A DNA stretch of 64,000 nt from Lonicera japonica (Eukaryota; Streptophyta; Magnoliopsida; Dipsacales; Caprifoliaceae). Below the pieces are notes generated by a model that saw only the letters and a program-made list of their open reading frames with translations, did no database searches and was not told where the DNA came from. Made by a program: the position numbers and the translations under genes. Location: contig CM038464.1 of NCBI GenBank assembly GCA_021464415.1, positions 56,347,328 through 56,411,327 of the forward strand, in the 5' to 3' direction. Each line of letters opens with the position of its first letter. The stretch's first letter is position 1. Positions 22,371-31,202 of the stretch are shown in pieces.

Positions 22371-23625
22371 ATGTCTTTTATCGCACAATCTCTGATTTTT
22401 CTTATGTCAATGCTAGAGATGCTTTGATATCTTCTGAAAATGGTCTGAACTTTGGTGCCTTCAGTCCTTTAGCGGGTTGATGCCATCGTTCGTCGATTTT
22501 TCCTTTCTGTTAGGTGCCTTGTATTTCTGGAGTCCTGCGGACCATCTCTTCCGTTTTGGACTAGATGAGCTCTGCCCGACCTATGAGGAGTTCTCCTGGC
22601 TGTTACGTTCTGACGTTCGTCTCCGATGGCAGTTCCCATAGAGAAATCGGTCCCCGTGACATGCTAATTGCTCTGTTAGCCATTCCCCCGGCGGCCTGTG
22701 ATGGTTTTATTGCCGATGGTTTTCTTGACCTTCATAAAATGGTGAGGTTCTTTCATCGTTATGAAGATAGGGCCTCTTACGGCGTGGGGCGTACTGCAGC
22801 AGCCCTGATTTGCCTGGTTTCTGATATGCTGCTGGTGACGGGTTCTTCCCGTGTTGATCCGACTATCCTGAGTCTGATTTACCAGGCTAGAAAAATAGGA
22901 GTCTATAGTGCCATCATTCTTGCAGAGACCCTGAATGGTCTTGATGATGTTCAACGGGGGGCCTCGCCCTTCTTCCGGGGAGTCCGCGTCTGCTATACAT
23001 GTGGCTGCTAGAGCGCTTTCGATCGGTGGGTTTCAACGGAGCTCGGCTCTCCGACAATCGATCATTTCTTCCATCGGCCTCTCTTTGGTGCTTTGACCAT
23101 GTCTTCCTCTGATTGGACGGTTATGGTTTTTCGGAGAACTTTCGGGCTATCCGGTGTGGAACATTCCTTGGTGGAAGCTGAGGGCAATGGTACTTAGCAT
23201 GGGGGTCAGAACTATGTTCGGCTCCGCGGGCTCTGGTTCACTTCCTTTTATCTCCTGGGCGTCTTTTTCGACAGTTTAACATTCCTCAGGAGGTTCCCCT
23301 TGGTCTAAACAACTTCTCTTCTGAGTCTAAATTTGTGACCCCACATGTTTCTTTATCGGTAGAGAGGATGTGGCGTGCTCGACTTACTCGTCGGTTCAAC
23401 TATGCCCGTTTTGTTTATTTACCCGGCCCCTCCGGGCTGATATCATCGCTCTTGCTGGCAATCTCTGAAGGAGAACTGATCGACGACCCCTTTCAAATGG
23501 AATGGTTCCGGTTCATGGATACGGAGGCTACTGATGATAACTTTGTCTTTGCATATCAGATCTTGGACGAAGCTCGGATCGACTTGGCTATTGAGGCACC
23601 AGTGTGGCCAACCCCTAGGGATTAG
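22371..23625 (+). pseudogene. Antisense gene 2: plant retroelement-associated protein (DUF7745-like), frameshifted
   Basis: Translations in alternating frames give one consistent protein. It shows YFWSPADHLFRFGLDELCPT then YEEFSWLL near 22530-22610, and a central part with HRYEDRASYGVGRTAAALIC (22757-22816). Later come SPRLLYMWLLERF near 22980 and a C-terminal part 23335-23625 ending in TAG. The PTxEE block and the SP.LLxxWLLE block recall proteins found with plant retrotransposons; the family name is my recollection and needs a profile search. Frameshifts near 22630, 22980, 23110 and 23190 disrupt it. It converges tail to tail with pol, whose stop is at 23851. Confidence 0.6.
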
Positions 23626-23850
23626 TTTTCTTTCGTATTTGTTATGTCTCCTTTGTAAACCTTCGGTGTTCTGAACCACCTTTTATTAATAATATATGAG
23701 GATGCTTGCGGGAAATAAATTTATTTACAAAGTTTAAACCGGGCCTGAAGTCACTTCTCAGGTTGCCTACGTTCCCCTTTTTGATTTTTACAAAGAACAA
23801 AAAGTTTGAGTTGGGGCTCAGGTTTACGTAGTTCTTATTACATGCCACAC

Positions 23851-24363
23851 CTATTGATAATACTTCTTCAGTCGATCCATGTTGACTGGTGAATGTAGTA
23901 ACTGCCCATCCAAATCAGTGAGTATAGCGGCACCTCCTGTATCGATTTCTTTGACGATGTATGGCCCTGTCCACTTCTGCCCGAACTTACCCTCGGATCT
24001 CTGGCCGGTTCTCGAATTTCTTTCAATACAATATCGTTCTCGTTGATACCTCGAGTCCTTACTTTCTGGTTAAATGCTCGAGCGATTCTCTTCTGATACC
24101 CCTGATGGTGGTATGCGGCTTTCAATCTTTTTCATCTAGTAGGGCTAGCTCGTTGTAACGTGCCTGGACCCATTCCAGTTCATTGACTTGATTTTCTAGT
24201 ATTACCCTGAGGGAGGGGACTTCTAACTCGACAGGGAGGACTGCCTCCATCCGTATGTCAGCAAGAATGGGGTTGCCCGGTGGAGGACCCTCTCGGTGGT
24301 GCGGTATCCCCACAATGCATATGGTAGTTTCTCCGGCCAGTCCCGGCAGGTGTCGGCATCTTG
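23851..24363 (-). pseudogene. Ty3/gypsy pol, integrase C-terminal region (partial)
   Basis: Minus-strand translation shows the end of a gypsy polyprotein. The blocks NPILADIRMEAVLPVELEVP, then RARYNELALLDEK-like, AFNQKVRTRGINENDIVLKE and RDPR..SSGRSGQGHTSSKK match the linker and GPY/F-like end of plant Ty3 integrases. The last residues (NMDRLKKYYQ) precede a TAG at 23851-23853. A frameshift near 23935 and another near 24123 are visible. The upstream part (catalytic integrase, RNase H, reverse transcriptase) is lost into the gap. This fixes the element's orientation. Confidence 0.85.
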
Positions 24364-24463
24364 NNNNNNNNNNNNNNNNNNNNNNNNNNNNNNNNNNNNN
24401 NNNNNNNNNNNNNNNNNNNNNNNNNNNNNNNNNNNNNNNNNNNNNNNNNNNNNNNNNNNNNNN
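24364..24463. other. Assembly gap (100 N)
   Basis: Exactly 100 undetermined bases, a conventional scaffold-gap length, so the true distance is unknown. Retrotransposon pol enters from the left, but the right side is neither retrotransposon nor P450 sequence. Several kilobases may be missing. Confidence 0.98.
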
Positions 24464-25394
24464 TTTTGAAGAGTTTTAAAAATCTAAATAATTTCCACAG
24501 TTAATAATTATAATATTAAAAGAAATATCGAGTTTGTCACAAATTCAAATTGTAATTAACTTAAATAATGGATATTAATTTCAAATGGCCTCAATAAGAA
24601 AATATATCACTTAATTTAAAAATAAAGAATCGTAATTGTATATGTATGTATATACAATTGAGGGGCGATTGCCCCCACACACTGGTCACTGCCGATACAT
24701 CCTTTATTTTTCTTTTTGTTCCTTTCTTCCTTTAGTCCTTCTCTTTTTTTTCCTTTCGCCGACATCCTTTCTCTCTCTTCGTAAGAAGCAAAATTTTCAT
24801 CCTTCCATTTCCATTCGCTACACGAGCATCACTTGGACCACTCATCCTCCGGTCATCTCTCTCACTCTACAATTTTTAAGGTATTTATTGTTTTAGATCT
24901 ACTTTCTAATTTTAGGTATAAATTAATTTTTTGATTAGTTGCATAATATGAGTTGTATTTCTTAATTAATTGTATAATATTAAGTGTATTGCTTGAAGTA
25001 TTGATTTATTGTTGAATATTTGGTGATTTAGGTTTAAACAATTAAATCCCTAATTTAAAATATTAGGTATATTAGGTATTTTGGTGTATTAAAATATCTT
25101 TTTGAAGAGATAGTAGTTGCCAAAAGTATTTTGTTTAAGACAATGTCAATGTTAGTTGATTTAATTTAGGTTTACTTTTAAAATAAATTAAATTTAACAT
25201 CATCAATTTATTGACTAATATTAGTTGATTAATTGAATAACATGAGTTGATTTTGTATTCTATTGAAAACAGTGTTGATGGATAAATTATGTTTGCGGTT
25301 AAATTTATTCTCCTTGGTAATTGATGTGCTTTAAATATATTTTTATTTGTTTTAAATTTCACCCCAGTTGGTTAAATTTCTAGGTCCGCGACTG
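24464..25394. other. AT-rich intergenic DNA right of the gap
   Basis: I see no coding similarity. The expected continuation of P450 copy 2 is absent. A pyrimidine-rich patch runs 24700-24890. Homology to the P450 upstream regions begins at about 25395. Confidence 0.55.
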
Positions 25395-25516
25395 AATTAA
25401 TATCAAGACAATCCAATATATGTACTCACTTTAGCAAGAAACGACCTCCACCAAGTTTTTTATTTGTTTTTCTTTCTTGCATGTCCTCAATTCCACTCAA
25501 AATATTCTCATTTATC

Positions 25517-25524
25517 TATATAAA
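25517..25524 (+). promoter_or_regulatory. TATA box of P450 copy 3
   Basis: TATATAAA in the same context as copies 1 and 2, 57 bases before the ATG at 25581. The promoter region is preserved although the reading frame is not. Confidence 0.6.
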
Positions 25525-25580
25525 CAACCCGCTTGAAAACAAACAACACAAACTAAACAAATATACCATAAAATTCACAC

Positions 25581-28023
25581 CATGTCTTTCACTTGGGCAA
25601 CAAACTATTTTCTTCAATCATGGCTAAGAACCAAACTCACGCACAAAAGACTCCCTCCAAACCCCCAATCCCTCCAATTATAGGCCACCTCCACTTGCTA
25701 GGCAAAAACCCACACCAAGATTTGCACAAATTATCTTAAAAACATGGCCCAGTCATGTACATGCGATTCGGCTTTGTGCCCAACATAATCGTCTTCGCGC
25801 CCAAAGCAACCGAATAATTCTTGAAAACCCATGACCTAAATTTTGCCCGCAGACCGCCCCACGAGGCAGCCAAGTATATTTCCTAAAACCAAAGGAACTT
25901 ATCTTTTGGACCCTATGGACCATACTGGCACAACATGCGCAAGTTATGCACACTAGAGCTACTAAGTTGTATCAAGATCAGCTAAATGCGAAAAGAGGAA
26001 ATTATCATTTTCGTCAAATCGCTTGAGGAGGCGGCCAGAGAGGGCGTGGCCATTGATCTTAATAAAAAGATAGGGTCCTTGAGCGCGGATATGAGTTGTA
26101 GGATGGTGTTTGGGAGGAAGTACAAGGACAAGGAGATAGACGAGAGGGGTTTTAAGGTTGTGATTCAATAAGGGATGCAATTGGCCGCGACTCCGAATCT
26201 AGGCGGTTATTTCCCATACACGGGGAAGCTTGATCTTCAATGGCTCATTAAGAGGAAGAAGGCTGTGGCAAAGGTGATATTAATTTATTTGGAAATTATA
26301 AGTGAAGAACATGTTAAGTGTCCAAAGGAAGAAGGGTAAAATAAGTACTTTGTCAATACCACCATATATGTTGGGTATTATGGAATCCAGGAAAGCTGGT
26401 TTTGAGTTTGATCGCAACCATGTCAAAGGCATCTTGCGGGTAATATATTTGTTTGGATATAGTTTAGTTTCTAGCTCGTTTCTAGGTACAAAATTCATTC
26501 TAGAGTAGAATTAGAAAATTTGAATCATTAATTTTTAAATTAGACAATTCAAATTTTGAGCCATTCGTCAAAGGGATACATAGTAGGACTCTTCTAAATT
26601 CACTCTAGAATGGAGATAAAAGAAAATATAGACTATTAATTTTAAAGTAGACACTTTAGATTTTGAGTCCGATTTATATAAGTGCAAACTATTTGTCATA
26701 ATTTAAAATTTGGACCATTAATTTAAAATTATATAATCTGCATATATTCTGACAAGTAATTTAAATGAGTCCTAGTTTCTCTCTCAAAATTCAAAATTTG
26801 ATATTCAAATTTAAAATTAGTGGTACAAATTTCCAGCTCAACTTATAAGGTCATGTTTCTTGCGGTATAAAAGTAAAACTTTTAGTAAGGCTAAATATAG
26901 AAGGGCAGGATTCGTGTGAAATACGTCGTCTACTATGCTTGTCCTTTGATCAATTTCAAGAATTAAATTTTAAATGTAGAACAGCCTTATACATTGGAAA
27001 AAGTCAAATCTCTTATAGAGATAGAGAATGGAGAGAAAGAGAGAATATAACTCTAGAGAGATGAAGAGATTATTATTATTTCTTGATAATTTCTATTACA
27101 CATATCAGAGTATATATACACTTGGAGAAAGGTAATATAAAACACAAAAGAGGAATCTTAGAGAGAATACTATGATGTTGTCTCACACAAGAGGAATTCT
27201 AGAGATAATACTATGATGTTGTCTTGGGATCCAATGCCAATGTCTAACAAATGAGGATCCAATGCCAATGTCTAATAAATGGGAATCCAATGTCTAATAG
27301 AAAATGGGTCATTTTTTTAATAAATACACGAGTATTCTTCATTTATACATTGGAGAACTAATGGGTTTTTTATCTTAAATATTTTTTTTTCAGGATGTGC
27401 TAATTGCTGCAATGGACACAACAGCTACAGCAGTAGAATGGACCTTAGCCGAGCTCATAAAACACCCAACAATAATGAAAAAAGTACAAAATGAGCTTGA
27501 AAAAGTAGTAGGCAAAAGCAGAATGGTTGAAGAATCCGACTTAGAAAATCTTCCATACCTAGAAATGGTAATCAAAGAAAGCTTTAGGCTCCACCCAGTG
27601 GCCCCACTCCTCCTTCCACATGCGTCCATTGAAGACTGCGCTATAGACGGCTACCACATCCCCAAAAATTCCCGCATCATGGTCAACGTTTGGGCCATAG
27701 GAAGAGACCCAGACGTGTGGGCCAACCCAGAGAAGTTCGACCCAGACAGGTTTATTGGGAGAAATATCGACCTAAGGGGTCGCGATTTTCAACTTCTACC
27801 GTTTGGGTCTGGGAGGAGAGGATGCCCCGGGATGGAGCTAGGGTTAATCCTGGTGAAGCATTTGGTGGCGCAGTTGGTGCATTGTTTTGATTGGGAGCTA
27901 CCTAATGGCATGTTGGCTATGGAGTTGGATATGAGTGAGGAATTTGGGCTTGTAGTTACCAAGGCCCAACATTTAGTAGCTATTCCTACTTTTTGCCTTC
28001 AAAGTGGGGTAAAAGGGTTATAA
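25581..28023 (+). pseudogene. CYP736A-type P450 copy 3, decayed exon 1 and open exon 2
   Basis: The ATG and first residues match the other copies. A 7-codon in-frame deletion removes part of the membrane anchor, a 1-base deletion near 25675 shifts the frame, and an 11-base deletion lies near 25983. Several codons that are CAA, CCC/CAA or TGG in copy 1 are stops here (for example near 25738, 25814, 25886 and 26168). Exon 1 reaches about 26440. Exon 2 (27394-28023, 209 aa) is fully open with [21 protein letters not shown] and [10 protein letters not shown]; the I-helix reads IAAMDTT instead of AGAMDTT. Intact protein cannot be made. The intron holds a roughly 300-bp insertion absent from copy 1. 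Confidence 0.9.
26996..27303. repeat. Insertion in the intron of P450 copy 3, LTR-like
   Basis: Compared with the intron of copy 1, about 300 extra bases sit here between cctta(c/t)a and gggtca. The insert has internal near-duplicates (agaggaat..tactatgatgttgtct twice; ccaatgccaatgtctaa twice). TGTTAGACATTGG on the minus strand resembles a copia LTR start. No coding capacity. Confidence 0.45.
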
Positions 28024-28340
28024 GTTGTGTTTTGTGTTTTATAATGCATGGTTAAACTGGTAAAAGGGTTATAAGTTGTGTACGTGCGGTAGAGATAAGG
28101 AAATTAATTACTAGTTCAAGATTATTTTCTTTTATGTATTTATACTAATAAGCTTTCACTGCATTTAATATCATCTTCTAACATTTTGCATTTCGCAAAA
28201 CGATATTGCTATTGAAATTAAAGAATCGAGTCATTTTTCCATCTCTAAAGAATTTCATAGTTTGTTTAAGTTACGTGATTAGTTCGTCAAGCGAATGTTA
28301 AAACTGCAACACTAAAGTTATTTAAGACAAAAATTTTTAG

Positions 28341-28895
28341 GGACAATTAAAAAAAAGGTCTTATTAGAGAAAGATTTTCACACTAAAGCCAATGAATATT
28401 TTTTTTTGTAAATAAAGGGCCTATTTTTTTATTTTATTGATAATATGACATGTGTTTTTTTTTTCATTGTAAAATGACATCACAACCCTTAAAATAAACT
28501 AAAAAATACCAATATGCATTAAAATATGAATTGCAATATGAACTTTACAGTCTATATTTCACTGCAATATGAACTTTGCAGTTCATATTTTACTGCAATA
28601 TGAACTTTGCAGTCCATATTTTTGGTGCAAAGTTCATATTGCAGTCCATATTTTACTGCAATATCCATATTTTTTGTGCAAATTTCATAAAAAGGGGTAA
28701 TTTAGGTAATATATAACATGTTTTTATTAATTAAATGATATTTAAATTTATTCAAATACCTTCATTTAAAATATAAAACAAAATAGGACTCTTACACTAA
28801 TTACCAATTAAAAATAGGCCCTTCATTCAAAAAAATATTATTCATTAGAGTTTTGGTAAAAATCAATGTGTAGTAAGACCTTCTACTTAATTTCT
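28341..28895 (-). mobile_element. MITE family M, copy B, with empty site at copy 1
   Basis: Inverted orientation relative to copy A. Terminal inverted repeats of about 85 bp end in AATTAA..AAGGTCTTA. The flanks aaaaattttta (left) and aaaactttttaa (right) are a probable 9-11 bp target duplication. The homologous site downstream of P450 copy 1 (about 6440) is uninterrupted, proving a mobile insertion after the block duplication. The centre carries the hairpin-forming TGCAAAGTTCATATTGCAGT modules. Confidence 0.82.
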
Positions 28896-29360
28896 AAAAC
28901 TTTTTAACCAAAACGCAATTAAAAGAACATATAAATAACAAATTGTAACGTTAATAGTTTTGTGGCACAGTGGGAGTGCCGGTTGACAGGAAAAAAGAAA
29001 TCTGGTCAAGTAAATGAGTTATTTGCTAGAGTTATTATTCATTTATTGTAACTAACAGTACCTCTTGACAGCCTGAAAGAAAATTCAAGAGCATTACTAG
29101 AGTTATTATTCATTTATTGTAACTAACAGTACCTCTTGGTGGCCTGAACATTATTTATTTGGTAAATGAAAATTGAATGAGCATTACGTATTTAGTAAAA
29201 CATTGATTCTTGTGGACATATATATCAAATGTTACTAAATCAATTAATGGCCTCCAAGTAAATACGTAAAAATCATCCTTTACCACTCTTAATTTAATGT
29301 TGGTAACCACTAAACAATTTTCTCTCTCTCAACACACACAAATTACCCTCTCTGCAGAAG

Positions 29361-30180
29361 ATGAAATTCTCTGCTGTACTTTTAATCATATGGATGGATT
29401 TTATATCTTTCTTTGGTACAAATATTATCCCTATGAGCTTGTTAATGTTGTCTAAATTCTTGGGCTATTATTTTTTTATTTAAAGTTTCATATACTATGA
29501 AAAATTAGTGACCGTGCATATATAATACGTGTGGAGAATGTGAGATGAACACACACATGACTGGCAATGAGTCTTTAGGGCCCGAAAAGAGTTATTATAC
29601 AGCCCTTACAAAATAAAAGCTCCCTCCCAAACATTAATTTTGTGTCCCGATTTTTATGATGCTTTTGAAGTATTTATGTATTCGGTTTGAACTAGTTATC
29701 ACAGTTTCTCAAAAAACAAATGTCTTGACAACACATTTGTTTCGGAAAGACTTCCAGGCCCCAAGAAATTGAAAAACTTAGAAGTTAAAGAAGAAATTCA
29801 AAGGAAGTGTGTCCAAAAATTTCAAAATACACGAAATATTGCTACAATTGTATATGAACATTCCATTTATATAAATTAATATATGATGAATATAGCATGA
29901 TGGAACAGGTGGGAGTGGTGAAGTGGCATTGATATGCAAGGAAGAACAAGTGTCTCAGCCACCTTTTGCGTGCAAGCAGCCGGACTGTGACAGATTTTGT
30001 ACAAACTTGAAACCCAATCATGGATGGGGAAAGTGCAAAGACGACGATCACTATATTTGCCAGTGTTTTCATATTTGTTATAAACACGTTCGCCTTTCAA
30101 AATCAATCAACGTAAATCAAACAAATGAAGAACAACTTGTAGAGGGCATGGCAAACCCGCGCATAAACATTTCTGGGTGA
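29361..30180 (+). CDS. Defensin-like cysteine-rich secreted peptide (two exons)
   Basis: Exon 1 29361-29415 encodes a hydrophobic signal peptide (residues 1-18). A GT-AG intron 29416-29908 follows in phase 1, and exon 2 29909-30180 joins in frame, giving 108 aa. The mature part has eight cysteines spaced as in plant defensin-like peptides: C-x3-C (CDRFC), GKC, and C-x-C (CQC) followed by C three residues later. Such peptides are secreted and stabilised by four disulphides; roles range from antimicrobial defence to cell signalling, and the sequence does not decide which. A 33-residue cysteine-free tail follows the last Cys, longer than usual. A short signal exon plus one intron is typical of the family. 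A broken paralogue lies at 6851. Transcription is unproven. Confidence 0.75.
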
Positions 30181-31202
30181 ATTCACCTTTTGTTTCATGT
30201 TTTGGCATCACATATATAGTTGCAAATTAAAATGCAGGAATGATCAATTTTCTGTGGTTAGAACTTAGAAGTGTATTTGAGAATCAACGAGGAAATAACT
30301 AAGGTCAGTGCAGCCTAGCATTATCATGAAGTGGCATGATAAACAAAAGAATTTGAAACTTGTTTAGATGCATCTTTTTAAATTTATTAGAGGCTGTTGG
30401 ATTGGAATAGTTTTCCATTCCAAGATTTTGTTTTTCTTCATTTTAGTCTCTTTCGTATTATTTGGAATTTAGTAAAGCATTTTTTTCTAGTAAAACAGTG
30501 GAACGTTACGTTGTGTTTTGTTCATTAATGTAAAGAGTTTTTCATACAAATGAAATAATGGACTTGCTAAATTTTATTTTGATTTGTTGTTGGTTTGCAT
30601 CAAAATATCAAAAACATTATACAAGTAAATCTCAGACTTTTCATTTTCAATGTCAATCAAAAACACTATCTCACATTTTCTCTGCAAATCAAAACCTTCT
30701 GCCGCATCGAAAGATAATCAACACATCCATGGTTTAATTCTGATCTGCAAGGGTGTTGAAATGGGGACGAATCAGTTCAAATGACGGAATTTCGGTTCTC
30801 AAATATGCACAAAATTCATATATGGATTGAAGTAATTAACTTATACACACAAAAGCAAATTTCTGAGAAATGCACTATTCCTAACAGTTTTATTTTTGTA
30901 CCAAGTGTTTGATAAAATGACTGAAAGAAACTTGGGAGAACATGGAGCCAAGAATCTACTCGAGAACAGCCTGAAAGTGATCCGGCCAACACACAAACGG
31001 CATCTTGATCTGTATGTTACTGAACTTCTTTATCATTACAGTGTTTTATCCTACCTTCTCAACCCACTAGAAAACCATATAAGATCGATCTATCCTACTT
31101 ATTCAATCATATCTACCCATTGTACATGCATGCTCTAACGAAACATGATTTCTTAAGCCAAGTAGCATAATGTTCAACTATTTGAAGAATTCAAGAACAG
31201 CC
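30181..31202. other. Intergenic region between defensin-like gene and subtilase
   Basis: I recognise no gene. An open frame at 30896-31138 has no family resemblance. This stretch is the 3' flank of both neighbouring genes, which converge. Confidence 0.5.

Larger units (their letters stand above)
14280..24363 (-). mobile_element. Tat-like Ty3/gypsy LTR retrotransposon with two antisense genes (5' half missing at the gap)
   Basis: Minus-strand order from right to left is pol end, antisense gene 2, antisense gene 1, 45-bp array, polypurine tract and 3' LTR. The visible pol part is the integrase C-terminal region. The two plus-strand genes resemble plant-mobile-domain and related proteins. Extra antisense genes between pol and the 3' LTR, and tandem repeats in this 3' region, are known for the Tat group of plant Ty3/gypsy elements; assignment to that group is my inference. 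All visible coding parts are frameshifted, so this copy is not autonomous. The 5' LTR, primer-binding site, gag, protease and reverse transcriptase would lie in or beyond the N gap. Confidence 0.85.

Noticed and set aside
24255..24479. Open frame crossing the N gap
   Set aside because: It is the antisense shadow of pol and includes undetermined residues.
30896..31138. 80-aa open frame between defensin-like gene and subtilase
   Set aside because: No family resemblance that I can support and no start or splice evidence; left as intergenic.
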